Below, piece after piece: positions 27,750 to 37,098 of a DNA stretch of 64,000 bases; within the stretch, counting starts at the first letter, position 1, and each line of letters opens with the position of its first letter. Origin of the DNA: Tolypothrix sp. PCC 7910 (lineage in GTDB: Bacteria; Cyanobacteriota; Cyanobacteriia; Cyanobacteriales; Nostocaceae); the NCBI RefSeq assembly GCF_011769525.1, contig NZ_CP050440.1, positions 5,829,501 to 5,893,500 on the forward strand, written 5' to 3'. Both the position numbers and the translations under genes were made by a program. The notes beneath the pieces were generated by a model that was given only the letters and a program-made list of their open reading frames with translations, made no database searches and had not been told where the DNA came from.

Positions 27750-28208
27750 TCAAGCCAGATTAAATTCTGCCATTGCTTGAGGAAAATTTTTATTTTCATG
27801 CCCAGAACGGCTAAGTTTAATTAGTGCAAATCGCTCTAAGGGTGTTAACGATTCCCACTGTGGTGCTGTTAGGGTAATACCGTTTTCTTGGGCTTGCTCT
27901 TGAACACTAACTGGTAAATTATTAGAGTCCATCCATGCGGGATTGGGTTCAATCGGCAATTTTGCAGGTGGTGTACCTGTGCGGTTTAAAATCAACTGTT
28001 CAAGATATTGGCTATAAGATTGAATTTCTGCTTCAGTATCACAAGGTAATTCAACTAAAGCTTCACGTTCAGCTTGAGACATCTGATTCCAATCAGATAA
28101 TTTCAGCTTAATACCACAGGTATCTAGTTTGTAGCGCACCTGCATAGGTATACAACGCAGGGATGTCACGAAATCTGCCTCAAATTCAAAAAAAATTTTA
28201 TTTGTCAT
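27750..28208 (-). CDS. Nitrate reductase associated protein
   Basis: About 152 residues of a cyanobacterial family found next to narB (nitrate reductase associated, PF09655 type). Recognisable parts are IFFEFEADFVTSLRCIPMQVRYKLDTCGIKLKL and the late ALIKLSRSGHEN. The function is not established; association with NarB maturation or regulation is inferred from gene neighbourhood. The start is placed at ATG 28208 because the longer upstream reading (to 28301) runs through a heptad repeat and is not conserved-looking. It is the last gene of the nitrate cluster on this strand. Confidence 0.75.
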   Translation of the reverse strand: MTNKIFFEFEADFVTSLRCIPMQVRYKLDTCGIKLKLSDWNQMSQAEREALVELPCDTEAEIQSYSQYLEQLILNRTGTPPAKLPIEPNPAWMDSNNLPVSVQEQAQENGITLTAPQWESLTPLERFALIKLSRSGHENKNFPQAMAEFNLA

Positions 28209-28275
28209 TTGGTGGTTGTCATTTGTTATTTGGTGTTTGGTAAGAGTCAAAAGCCAAAAGTCAAGGTTATTTCTA
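28209..28275. repeat. Heptanucleotide-type (STRR-like) repeat
   Basis: Degenerate heptads such as TCATTTG, TTATTTG, AGTCAAA upstream of the nitrate reductase associated gene. Similar blocks occur at 36029-36075, 38455-38515 and 61806-61862. These are the short tandem repeats known from Calothrix and Nostoc. Confidence 0.6.
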
Positions 28276-28331
28276 CTTTGATGCCTTTTGCTAATACACA
28301 TTCACCAGTTACAATGTATTTCTTAATGAGG

Positions 28332-28883
28332 TCATCGGGAATTACTAAAGCGAATTATTAAATAACTAATTGATAGTGCTAAAACTGCAACTCCTAAACC
28401 AATGATATCAATTCCTGTTACCTTCCCCAAGTCAAGGATAATAATTTTTCTGGCAACAGCAATTAAAGATGTAACAATAACTAATTCTACTTGAACAACG
28501 TGTTTTCTAAGATATGCAGTGATATTTTCTAGAATTTCTAATGCAATTAAAATATTTAAAAATAATCCAAATATTTTAAATAAAGTTGTGTTAAAGGTGC
28601 CATAAGGTACGTCAAATAACTCTTTAATTAGAAAAACTGCCAGATCCCAGATGGCGGCTAAAATTACCACTACCATAAATACAGATAGTACTTTAGAAAC
28701 TAGCACTTCAATGTTTTCAATGAAGTGCATAAATTTCTCATCCTGCATCTTCTCGGGTTTGGGATTGCGGATTTTTGATTTGCGATTTTGAAAAATTGAT
28801 TGATAATCGTATTTAGCAATCCATTTCTCGTAATCTTTTTTCAAGTTTGTAGTATCTAATACTTGTTTGAGAATTTTTTTCAT
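28332..28883 (-). CDS. PsiE-like (phosphate-starvation-inducible family) membrane protein
   Basis: Up to 183 residues, with four hydrophobic segments from about residue 60 on (VLSVFMVVVILAAIWDLAVFLI; LFGLF-type; LVIVTSLIAVARKIIIL; IIGLGVAVLALSISYLII), matching the PsiE family layout. Function unknown; despite the name, a phosphate role is not shown in cyanobacteria. Residues 31-45 (FQNRKSKIRNPKPEK) look like a translated intergenic repeat. The true protein may start at Met46 (28748), which gives the usual family length of about 138. It lies between narB and the nitrate reductase associated gene, separated from narB by a terminator-like hairpin. Confidence 0.7.
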   Translation of the reverse strand: MKKILKQVLDTTNLKKDYEKWIAKYDYQSIFQNRKSKIRNPKPEKMQDEKFMHFIENIEVLVSKVLSVFMVVVILAAIWDLAVFLIKELFDVPYGTFNTTLFKIFGLFLNILIALEILENITAYLRKHVVQVELVIVTSLIAVARKIIILDLGKVTGIDIIGLGVAVLALSISYLIIRFSNSR

Positions 28884-29051
28884 CTACTACACCCTATTTG
28901 TCAATTTACTTTTCAAGCTGCTTATTATTAGGTAGTTGGTGTTATAAAACAACTACAATTTTTGATTAAATATTCAGCATTTATTGGCATATATTGGCGG
29001 TTAATAAATATTATCCCCAGCGTATTAGTCCCAAGTCAAAAGTCAAAATAT

Positions 29052-29082
29052 AAAATAAAATCCTATAGATAAATCTATAGGA
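29052..29082 (-). terminator. Terminator downstream of narB
   Basis: On the minus strand, stem TCCTATAG, loop ATTTAT, CTATAGGA is followed by TTTTATTTTA. It lies about 80 bases past the narB stop codon and probably ends the main nir operon transcript. Confidence 0.7.
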
Positions 29083-29161
29083 TTAGAAAAATAATCATAA
29101 CTATTGACTATTAACTATGGCTGAAATTATCAACTGACTATTTAGTTATCTATTTAGCAGC

Positions 29162-31360
29162 TTACCATTGTGAGGACTGGAGTTGATAATTTTTAAGTGT
29201 AATTTCTGCAGAAATGGGTGTTAGCTCTACAGCACAAGCTTTTAGTTCTGGTTGTAGTGAATCGGGACAAGATTCTGGATGAGTGAGCGCATTCGCTTCA
29301 GCTTCATCGGCCCATAGCGCCCCCCAGTGCATAGGGACAAACACTGTACCAGGTGCGATCGCCTTTGTAATTTTGGCAGGAAATTTCGCTTTACCCCGAC
29401 GCGATCGCACTTCTAACCACTGGTTATCGGTAATTCCCAAAGTAGCAGCGTCGCGGGGATGAATCTCAATAAACGGTTCCGGGTGCATAGCGCGAATTTT
29501 TTCAATGCGTCCAGTACGGGTTTGGGTGTGCCAATGTCCGTACAAACGTCCAGTAGTCAGCACAAAGGGATAATTAGGATCTGGTGGTTCCGCCAAACCT
29601 CGTGAGTGATATGCACCAAACCGCGCCCTACCATCTGGGGTGTGAAAGCGTAAATTTGTATAAAGCCTTTTTGAGTGCTGAGTATCGACAGGCGACTCAG
29701 CATTATTGGAGGGACAAGGCCATTGGGTGGGGCCTTGTGTTTGCAATAACTCGTGACTCATACCCGTCATATCGCAGGGGCGATCGCGTGTGAGTTGCAC
29801 AAATTCGGCGTAGACTTCAGCGGAGTTAGCAAAGGCAAATTCTTTGGTAAAGCCTAATCGCCGTCCGACTTCCGCAAAAATTTCCCAATCGGCTTTTGCC
29901 TCCCACCAAGGAAAACGAAATGCTGAACATAAAGTTACTCGGCGTTCAGAATTCGTCATTACGCCAGTTTTTTCACTCCACTGTGCAGCAGGTAACAGCA
30001 CATGAGCATAGGCAGAGGTTTCTGTGGGATAGTATGCATCTTGGTAAATAGTGAAAGGCGATCGCAATAATGCTTTCTTCGTCCGTTCCAAATCTGGCAT
30101 ACTCACGGCGGGATTAGTTGCAGCAATCCACAGTAACCCGACTGTGCCATTTTCTAAGCCAGTAATCATATCCCAAGCCGTCATTCCCGGTTCAGGAGAA
30201 ATCTGTCCCGGCTTCAGTCCCCAAAAATTTTCTACTTCTGCACGATGTTGGGGATTTTTTACCAAGCGATAACCGGGTAACAAATGCGATAAACCGCCTG
30301 CTTCCCTTCCCCCCATTGCATTTGGCTGACCAGTTAAAGAAAAAGGCCCGGAACCAGGTTTACCAATCTGTCCCGTCATCAGGTGCAGATTAATAATAGT
30401 TCTGACCTTAGCTGTACCTTCACTTGATTGATTTATCCCCATCGACCACAGAGAAAGCACTCTTTGAGATTGTCCCCAGTAGCGGGCTGCGGTTTCTAAA
30501 TCTGCAACGCTAATTCCACAGCGATGCGCCACCACATCTGGAGAATAGTGACGAATCACTTCTGCATAGGCGGGAAAGTTGCTGGTACAGTCGTCAATAA
30601 ATCCCACATCTATCTGATTCCAGCGCATCAACAAGTGGGCGATACCGTTCATTAAGTCGATATCTGTACCTGGGCGAATCGCTAAATGTAAATCAGCATT
30701 TTCTGCGGTGGGTGTGCGTCGAGGATCGACCACAATCAATTTAACTTTGCGATTTTTTTTGCGATATTTCTCCAGCCGATTAAAAATTATGGGATGACAT
30801 TCGGCTGTGTTAGTCCCAATTAAAAATGCACAATCAGTTAACTCTAAATCTTCATAGCAACAGGGAGGGCCATCTGAGCCAAAGCTTTGAATGTAGCCAG
30901 CCACAGCGCTAGACATACATAAACGCGAATTTGCATCAAAATTATTACTGCCCAGACAACCTTTCATGAGTTTCTGAGCAATATAATAATCTTCAGTTTG
31001 AAATTGTCCAGAACCATACATACATATAGCTTCTGGCCCCTGAGTAAAGCGTATTGTTTGAATTCGTTTCGCAATTAAATCAAAAGCTTCCTCCCAACTA
31101 GCGCGACGAAAATCTTGATCCAATGATTCTCTAATCATTGGATATTGCAGGCGATTTTTATCTAAAGACTCAGCAATTGTCGCGCCTTTAACACATACCA
31201 TACCTTGGCTTGATGGGTGCGCTTTATCGCCCCGCACCCGCCAAATTGGAGTTCCTTGACTATCCCGATTAGTCGCTTTACCGTGTTGTGCTGGGGGCGA
31301 AACTTCCAGCCCGCAGCCAACACCGCAGTATGGACATAGGGTTTTGGTAAATTCACTCAT
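29162..31360 (-). CDS. narB: Assimilatory ferredoxin-nitrate reductase NarB
   Basis: 732 residues, normal for cyanobacterial NarB. It reduces nitrate to nitrite with electrons from ferredoxin, using a bis-MGD molybdenum cofactor and one [4Fe-4S] cluster. Cluster cysteines are C9, C12 and C16 (CPYCGVGC) and C56 (MVCVKG). The molybdopterin oxidoreductase domain follows, with CMSSAVAGY and a late molybdopterin dinucleotide-binding domain ([17 protein letters not shown]). There is no signal peptide, as expected of the cytoplasmic enzyme. It follows nrtP at the end of the nir operon and is presumably NtcA-activated from the promoter upstream of nirA. Confidence 0.97.
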   Translation of the reverse strand: MSEFTKTLCPYCGVGCGLEVSPPAQHGKATNRDSQGTPIWRVRGDKAHPSSQGMVCVKGATIAESLDKNRLQYPMIRESLDQDFRRASWEEAFDLIAKRIQTIRFTQGPEAICMYGSGQFQTEDYYIAQKLMKGCLGSNNFDANSRLCMSSAVAGYIQSFGSDGPPCCYEDLELTDCAFLIGTNTAECHPIIFNRLEKYRKKNRKVKLIVVDPRRTPTAENADLHLAIRPGTDIDLMNGIAHLLMRWNQIDVGFIDDCTSNFPAYAEVIRHYSPDVVAHRCGISVADLETAARYWGQSQRVLSLWSMGINQSSEGTAKVRTIINLHLMTGQIGKPGSGPFSLTGQPNAMGGREAGGLSHLLPGYRLVKNPQHRAEVENFWGLKPGQISPEPGMTAWDMITGLENGTVGLLWIAATNPAVSMPDLERTKKALLRSPFTIYQDAYYPTETSAYAHVLLPAAQWSEKTGVMTNSERRVTLCSAFRFPWWEAKADWEIFAEVGRRLGFTKEFAFANSAEVYAEFVQLTRDRPCDMTGMSHELLQTQGPTQWPCPSNNAESPVDTQHSKRLYTNLRFHTPDGRARFGAYHSRGLAEPPDPNYPFVLTTGRLYGHWHTQTRTGRIEKIRAMHPEPFIEIHPRDAATLGITDNQWLEVRSRRGKAKFPAKITKAIAPGTVFVPMHWGALWADEAEANALTHPESCPDSLQPELKACAVELTPISAEITLKNYQLQSSQW

Positions 31361-31382
31361 GGTAGTTGTGGGAGGTTAGGAT

Positions 31383-31456
31383 TTAAACGCAAAGGAGAGG
31401 CTGCGCGTTGCGGGGGTTCCCCCCGTTGTAGCGACTGCCGTCGCACGGAGGCTAAT
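31383..31456. repeat. Dispersed palindromic repeat between nrtP and narB
   Basis: GC-rich block with the self-complementary GGGGGTTCCCCCC and AGCGACTGCCGTCGC modules, the same general class as the block at 17058-17178. It sits inside the operon. Confidence 0.55.
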
Positions 31457-31477
31457 GTAATAGAGATAGAGAGTAGC

Positions 31478-32980
31478 TTATTCCTCAGCCAAAATTGGTG
31501 CGGATGGTGCTGCTGTTTCAGTTGATTCACTTTCATAAGCACCAGCAAAGGAACCTTGGGGTTCTTTGAGGAAGAAGCCGCACATAAAAGCGCAAATTAA
31601 GGCGGCGATACCCATTGTGGTGAATAGTGTTGATGCGTCCGTTAAGCTGAAAATTGTGAGATAGACTACGCCACCAAAATTGCCGTAAGCACCGACATTC
31701 CCGGCGATTTGTCCGGTAGCTTCTTTTTTAATCATGGGGACAATACCGTAGGTTGCACCACAGCCAGCTTGAGCAAAGTAAGCAGCGAACATGGTGACTG
31801 CGATCGCTAAGGGAATTGGCCAGCTGCTATTAATAAAATGCGCCATTAAATAGCCAACACCAATACCAGCACTGATAATTGTCATTGTCCATTTGCGGGA
31901 ACCAAATTTATCGGAAATTAAACCACCGCTAGGACGGGAAACTAAGTTTAAGAAGGGATAGGTAGCAGCAATCATTCCAGCTACTACATGTTCTAAACCA
32001 AAGGTTTTCTCGAAAAATGCTGGTAGCATTGATACTGCTGCGAGTTCGCTACCAAAGTTAGTAACGTAGGTGAATTCGAGTAAAGCAACTTGACTAAATT
32101 GATAGCGTTGAGCAGCAGGGTAAGTTTTTTTGCCAATCAGTAAGTCTTTGTTAACTTGGTAAGCTTTGTAGGTTTGGTAAGCAAATAACCCTGCTAATGC
32201 TAACCAAGTTAAATACATTTGGGTTTGATTGAGGAAGTGAATATTCTTTTGTTCCAACCGCCAAGCTAATAAACCCAAAGCGAAAATTAAACCAAAATTT
32301 GATGCAATCATCGCCCAGAAGCTTTTCACGCTGGTGACTTCCAACGCACCATTCTTCTTGGGTTTTTTGTAAACTTTGCCAGCAGGTGTATCTTGAACGG
32401 TGTTGTAATAAATTACGCCGTAGATAGCAGCAATTATCCCAGTGAGTGCGATCGCTAACCGCCAGTTGGAACCACCACCAGCTAAAAAGCCTGTCGCCAC
32501 AGCAATCATTGGTAGGGCGAACTCTGCACCAAAAGCCCCAAAGTTACCCCAACCGCCATAAATACCTTGAGCACGTCCCATCTCTTTCGGCGGGAACCAT
32601 TCCGCTACCATGCGGATACCTACCACAAACCCAGAACCAACAATTCCCATCAGTAAGCGACTGACAACTAATTGATTAAAGTCTTGTGACAGCGCTGTTG
32701 CTAAACAAGGAACAGCTGCAAACATCAACAGTATTGAGTAGGTAATTCTGGGGCCAAAACGATCCAGCAACATCCCAATAATTAACCGCGCTGGAATTGT
32801 TAAAGCCAGATTACAAATGCCCAAAGTTTTAATTTGCTCAGGTGCTAAATGTAATTCCTTACCAATTGTGGTTGCAAAGGGAGCAAAGTTGAACCAACAG
32901 ACAAAGGTAAGAAAAAACGCAAACCACGTCTGATGTAAGATGCGATAACGATCCCTGAATGAAAATAATCCTTTAAGCAT
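31478..32980 (-). CDS. nrtP: Nitrate/nitrite permease NrtP (MFS, NarK family)
   Basis: About 500 residues with roughly 12 hydrophobic helices, of the nitrate/nitrite porter branch of the major facilitator superfamily. The conserved loop between helices 2 and 3 reads RLIIGMLLDRFGPR, and a nitrate-signature-like GWGNFGAFGAEF lies near residue 150. It carries nitrate, and probably nitrite, across the inner membrane. A hydrophilic insertion (about 215-290) splits the halves, as in cyanobacterial NrtP. The start is set at ATG 32980, with AGGAAG upstream; a TTG 18 bases earlier is less likely. It lies in the same operon as the ABC transporter nrtABCD, which is uncommon, since most cyanobacteria use one type. 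Confidence 0.95.
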   Translation of the reverse strand: MLKGLFSFRDRYRILHQTWFAFFLTFVCWFNFAPFATTIGKELHLAPEQIKTLGICNLALTIPARLIIGMLLDRFGPRITYSILLMFAAVPCLATALSQDFNQLVVSRLLMGIVGSGFVVGIRMVAEWFPPKEMGRAQGIYGGWGNFGAFGAEFALPMIAVATGFLAGGGSNWRLAIALTGIIAAIYGVIYYNTVQDTPAGKVYKKPKKNGALEVTSVKSFWAMIASNFGLIFALGLLAWRLEQKNIHFLNQTQMYLTWLALAGLFAYQTYKAYQVNKDLLIGKKTYPAAQRYQFSQVALLEFTYVTNFGSELAAVSMLPAFFEKTFGLEHVVAGMIAATYPFLNLVSRPSGGLISDKFGSRKWTMTIISAGIGVGYLMAHFINSSWPIPLAIAVTMFAAYFAQAGCGATYGIVPMIKKEATGQIAGNVGAYGNFGGVVYLTIFSLTDASTLFTTMGIAALICAFMCGFFLKEPQGSFAGAYESESTETAAPSAPILAEE

Positions 32981-33095
32981 TGCAATCTTCCTTAGCAAAG
33001 CGGGTGAATGAGTTCGTTGTCAGGACATTTGTCTAGGATTTTGAAGCACCAGGGGATATTTTTAGAGTAAATAAATACTTGTAATGACCAAGTTT

Positions 33096-33944
33096 TTACT
33101 CATCATCATGAGCAAAGCGGCGATAGAGGAAGTCGAGAGCGTAGTTTCTGAGGTTGTAATATTCGGGGTCTTCCATAATGCGGCGACGATTACGGGGACG
33201 GGCAAATGGAACCTCTAAGATTTCGCCAATTTGAGCAGCCGGGCCATTAGTCATCATCACTACTCTGTCTGCGAGAAACAGCGCTTCATCAATATCATGA
33301 GTAATCATTAATACCGTAACTTGATGTTCTCGCCAAATTTGCAGCAATTCCTCTTGCAATTCTTCTTTGGTGATTGCGTCTAACGCACCAAAAGGTTCAT
33401 CGAGAATCAAAACTTGGGGACGGATTGAGAGGGCGCGGGCGATCGCAACTCGCTGTTTCATCCCGCCAGAAATTTGACTGGGTTTTTTGTCAGCCGCTTC
33501 TGTCAGTCCCACCATTGCTAAATGTTCTCTAGCGATCGCTCTTTTTTCGGCTTGGGACTTTTTGGGAAATACTGAATCAATCGCCAAGTAAACGTTATCA
33601 AATACACTCAACCAAGGTAATAGACAGTAGTTTTGAAAAACCATCATCCGGTCTGGGCCTGGTTCGGTGATTGGTTGGTCTTGCAGCAGAACAATTCCTT
33701 CGCTGGGAGTGTTAAATCCAGCCACCATATTGAGCAGCGTAGATTTACCACAACCAGAGTGACCAATAATACAAACAAATTCCCCTTCCCGAACTTTCAG
33801 GTCAACCCCATCTAATACGGTGTAGGGGCCTTCGGGAGTAGGATAAATTTTGCTGACACCTTCAATTACCAGAAAATCATCTGCCTTCTGCTTTGGTAAT
33901 TTATTAACCTGAGTTTTATTGTGAGTATTTTTGGCGAGTTGCAT
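33096..33944 (-). CDS. nrtD: Nitrate ABC transporter ATPase NrtD
   Basis: 282-residue ABC ATPase of the nitrate/taurine class. Walker A is GHSGCGKST, the signature is ISGGMKQR, Walker B is VLILDEPFGALD, and the H-loop is MITHDID. It pairs with NrtC to power the NrtB permease. The length fits the single-domain NrtD. It lies between nrtC and nrtP. Confidence 0.95.
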   Translation of the reverse strand: MQLAKNTHNKTQVNKLPKQKADDFLVIEGVSKIYPTPEGPYTVLDGVDLKVREGEFVCIIGHSGCGKSTLLNMVAGFNTPSEGIVLLQDQPITEPGPDRMMVFQNYCLLPWLSVFDNVYLAIDSVFPKKSQAEKRAIAREHLAMVGLTEAADKKPSQISGGMKQRVAIARALSIRPQVLILDEPFGALDAITKEELQEELLQIWREHQVTVLMITHDIDEALFLADRVVMMTNGPAAQIGEILEVPFARPRNRRRIMEDPEYYNLRNYALDFLYRRFAHDDE

Positions 33945-33947
33945 AAG

Positions 33948-34030
33948 AATTTGGTAATTGGTAATGGGTAATTGGTAAAGGCGGATAATCTATAACTTTT
34001 GAGTACAGACGCGATTAATCGCGTCTCTGC
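33948..34030. repeat. Repeats in the nrtC-nrtD gap, with 20-bp perfect palindrome
   Basis: TTGGTAAT-type heptads are followed by the palindrome AGACGCGATTAATCGCGTCT at 34007-34026. A near-identical palindrome (one central base changed) occurs at 55420-55439 with matching flanks in inverse orientation, so it is a dispersed element. Confidence 0.65.
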
Positions 34031-34039
34031 AACTCTTGA

Positions 34040-36028
34040 CTAAATAAACACTTCTTCCACGCGAATTGGTCGCTTAATTTCTAAACCTTTGAGATATTCG
34101 ATTGGTTCGGAAGGGTTAAAAACTTTCCCATCAAATAAATGAATTGGGTCATCTTCACCGATATCGAGTAAGCCGAGATCCCGTGCGGCTGTACCAAAAA
34201 TATCTGTACGACAGACTCTTTCAATGACTTCTACCCAGTTTTTCGGGAAGGGTATTAAACCCCAGCGCGCCATTTGAGTGATCATCCACAACAGTTCGGT
34301 GCGGTTGGGATAGTTGGTTTGATGCAGGTAAAACTGGTTGTAGCCTGTCAGTTCTTGAGGTGCTTTACCATCGCCGCGATCGTAGGGATCGATAAATCCA
34401 GGACGGATGTATGCTGGGTCAATATTCAAATATTCAGAACGGCTGAGTAATTCGAGAATTTCTTGGCGGTTGCGGATGTCGTCGCAGTATTGGCAAGCTT
34501 CTAATAAAGCTTTGATTAGGGCGAGATAAGTTTGGGGGTGTTTTTGCGCCCACTCTTCCCGCACTCCTAAGACTTTTTTCGGCTGTCCTGACCAGATTTC
34601 TAAGGCTGTAGCTGCAACAAAGCCTAAGTCTTGTTCAACTGCAAGGTAGTTCCAAGGTTCTCCTGCACAGTAACCGTCAATATTGCCAGATTTGAGTTGG
34701 GAAACCATTTCGGTGGGTGGAATCACAGCCAAACTGACATCTTTATCGGGATCTATGCCACCAGCAGCCAACCAATAACGTAGTACGAGATTCTGCATAG
34801 AGGTGGAATGAACCACACCCAAGGTCATAATTTGGTCAGGATTTTGGTTAATTGCTGCTTTTAAGCTAGCTAGGTCGCGGACACCTTGGTTATATAATCT
34901 TTTGCTTAAGGTGATGGCGTTAGCATTACGCGAAAGATTTAAGGCATTAATTACGGGAATTGGTTTTTGATCGCCAGCGCCCAAAGTTAAGGCTAAAGGC
35001 ATTCCAGCTACCATTTGGGCTGCATCTAATTTACCCGTCACTACACCTTTAGCGATTTCTTGCCAGCTACTTGCACGACGGAGGGTGATATTTTCTAAGC
35101 CGTATTTAGCAAAGAAGCCTTTTTCTTGAGCAACGATTAAGGGTGCAGCATCAGTCAGAGGCATAAAGCCGATTTCCAGATTGGCTTTTTCTAAAACTTT
35201 CTCAGATGTACTTAAGGCTACTGGAGTTTGCTGCATCCGGCGTTTCTTCGCCTGTTTTTGCTGGTTGAGGAAGTAAATCATCTCATTCCGCAGATTATAG
35301 TAACTGGGATGTTTGACTACTTCCAAACGCTGACGTGGACGGGGAATTGGGACTTCGAGAATTTGTCCAATATGGGCTTCTGGCCCATTAGTAAGCATAA
35401 CAACGCGATCGCTTAACAATAACGCTTCGTCTACATCGTGCGTCACCATCACGCAGGTAACGTTATGTTCGTTGCAGATTTTCATCAGTTGTTCTTGCAA
35501 ACTGCCTCTGGTTAAGGCATCCAAAGCCCCAAAAGGTTCGTCTAGCAGTAACAACTTCGGGCGAGTAGCCAAGGCGCGCGCGATCGCTACCCGTTGTTTC
35601 ATCCCCCCCGATAACTCTTTAGGACGTTTATTCGCCGCTAGGCGCAGTCCTACCATGTCAATATGTTCTTCAACAATGCCGCGACGTTCACCTTTGGCTT
35701 TATTCTTATAAACTTCATCCACAGCTAAGGCGATATTTTCGCGGACTGTTAACCAGGGAAGCAGGGAGTAATTTTGAAAAACCACCATGCGATCGGGACT
35801 TGGTTCTCTGACTTCTCGCCCTTCTAAAGTCACGCCTCCAATACTGGCTCTATCCAAACCTGCAATGATATTGAGTAAGGTAGATTTACCGCAACCAGAA
35901 TGTCCAATTAGAGAAACAAATTCTCCTTGTTTGATTTTTAATTCAATATTTTTCAGAGCGATATATTTATCGCCATTTGGTAAATCAAAGATGCGGTCAA
36001 CGTGATCAACTTCCACAAAAGTAGTCAT
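34040..36028 (-). CDS. nrtC: Nitrate ABC transporter NrtC (ATPase fused to NrtA-like sensor domain)
   Basis: 662 residues, the two-domain form specific to cyanobacterial nitrate transporters. Residues 1-255 are an ABC ATPase (Walker A GHSGCGKST, signature LSGGMKQR, Walker B LLLLDEPFGALD). Residues about 285-650 resemble the solute-binding protein NrtA (LEIGFMPLTDAAPLIVAQEKGFF). In studied cyanobacteria this C-terminal domain mediates inhibition of uptake by ammonium. Position between nrtB and nrtD is canonical. Confidence 0.96.
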   Translation of the reverse strand: MTTFVEVDHVDRIFDLPNGDKYIALKNIELKIKQGEFVSLIGHSGCGKSTLLNIIAGLDRASIGGVTLEGREVREPSPDRMVVFQNYSLLPWLTVRENIALAVDEVYKNKAKGERRGIVEEHIDMVGLRLAANKRPKELSGGMKQRVAIARALATRPKLLLLDEPFGALDALTRGSLQEQLMKICNEHNVTCVMVTHDVDEALLLSDRVVMLTNGPEAHIGQILEVPIPRPRQRLEVVKHPSYYNLRNEMIYFLNQQKQAKKRRMQQTPVALSTSEKVLEKANLEIGFMPLTDAAPLIVAQEKGFFAKYGLENITLRRASSWQEIAKGVVTGKLDAAQMVAGMPLALTLGAGDQKPIPVINALNLSRNANAITLSKRLYNQGVRDLASLKAAINQNPDQIMTLGVVHSTSMQNLVLRYWLAAGGIDPDKDVSLAVIPPTEMVSQLKSGNIDGYCAGEPWNYLAVEQDLGFVAATALEIWSGQPKKVLGVREEWAQKHPQTYLALIKALLEACQYCDDIRNRQEILELLSRSEYLNIDPAYIRPGFIDPYDRGDGKAPQELTGYNQFYLHQTNYPNRTELLWMITQMARWGLIPFPKNWVEVIERVCRTDIFGTAARDLGLLDIGEDDPIHLFDGKVFNPSEPIEYLKGLEIKRPIRVEEVFI

Positions 36029-36075
36029 TTGTCTTTATTCCTTAGTCATTTGTCATTTGTTATTTGTTCAGAGCC
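36029..36075. repeat. Heptad repeat in the nrtB-nrtC gap
   Basis: Copies of TCATTTG and TTATTTG type heptads between nrtB and nrtC, of the same class as those at 28209-28275. Confidence 0.55.
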
Positions 36076-36112
36076 AATAATCTACTTTTGATTTTTGATT
36101 TTGAACTATTGA

Positions 36113-36952
36113 CTACTTTTGCTCTGCAACCACTTTGCTGGCGATAAAAGCTACCAATCTATCCAGCATTAAGCCAACTAAGCCAACATATATTAAGGCG
36201 ATAATAATCTCACTCATATTGGTTTCTGTAGTAGTGTTGTAAGCATCCCAAATAAACGAACCAATACCCACACCGCCTACTAACATTTCAGCCGCAACAA
36301 TAGCTAACCAAGATAAACCAATCCCAATCCTTAACCCTGTAAATATATAAGGTACTGTAGCGGGAAAAACTATTTTAAAGAAATACTTTGGCCCTTTTAA
36401 TTTTAAAACCTTAGCCACATTAATGTAGTCTTGGGGAATTTGCTGTACACCAACTGTAGTGTTGATAATAATAGGCCAAATTGATGTAATGAAAATTACG
36501 AAAATTGCTGAAGGATTAGCTTGTTGAAATGCTGCCAGTGAAATAGGTAGCCATGCTAGAGGCGGTACAGTTCGCAATACTTGGAAGATAGGATCTACAG
36601 CATTATAAACTAATTGATTTGCACCAATTAATATTCCCAATGTAATGCCGACAATTGTTGCCAGCGAAAATCCTAAACCGACTCTGCCCAAACTGCTAAG
36701 TATCTGCCAACCTAAACCTTTATCGCTTTCGCCATTATCAAAAAATGGATTAATGATAAAAGGGTTCCAAGTTTCAGAAATTGTTTCAATTGGCCCTGGT
36801 AACTTAAAGTTAGGATTTAAACAAAGTAATTGCCAAATCACCAAAAAAATCGCTAATGCTACCAGTGGCGGTACAATTTTTTTCCAGAATAATTTATTAA
36901 GCGCCTTTTGAGACTTTTTTCTGTTGATCCGACTACCAGCAATAGCTGTCAT
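36113..36952 (-). CDS. nrtB: Nitrate ABC transporter permease NrtB
   Basis: 279-residue permease of the SsuC/TauC/NrtB family with about six transmembrane segments. The cytoplasmic EAA-type loop (INVAKVLKLKGPKYFFKIVFPATVPYI, near residue 180) contacts the ATPases. A lysine-rich N-terminus precedes the first helix near residue 30. It forms the membrane channel for nitrate/nitrite delivered by NrtA. Confidence 0.95.
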   Translation of the reverse strand: MTAIAGSRINRKKSQKALNKLFWKKIVPPLVALAIFLVIWQLLCLNPNFKLPGPIETISETWNPFIINPFFDNGESDKGLGWQILSSLGRVGLGFSLATIVGITLGILIGANQLVYNAVDPIFQVLRTVPPLAWLPISLAAFQQANPSAIFVIFITSIWPIIINTTVGVQQIPQDYINVAKVLKLKGPKYFFKIVFPATVPYIFTGLRIGIGLSWLAIVAAEMLVGGVGIGSFIWDAYNTTTETNMSEIIIALIYVGLVGLMLDRLVAFIASKVVAEQK

Positions 36953-37009
36953 TTTTTCTTACTCCAGGGCAAATTTAGTTAATTTAAGAAACAATTTTGT
37001 GAAATTTCG

Positions 37010-37090
37010 TAATTCTGAATTACGAACTACGTAGACGCGTAGCGGCTACTCTAACGAGAACGCCTAAAGGCGAACCCGCAGGGTATTACG
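37010..37090. repeat. Dispersed repeat in the nrtA-nrtB gap
   Basis: Block with TACGTAGACGCGTAGCGGCTA and GAACGCCTAAAGGCGAACCCGCAGGG, typical of Nostocales interspersed palindromes (GCGTAGC and CGCCTTTAGGCG-type modules). Non-coding. Confidence 0.6.
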
Positions 37091-37098
37091 AATTGCTA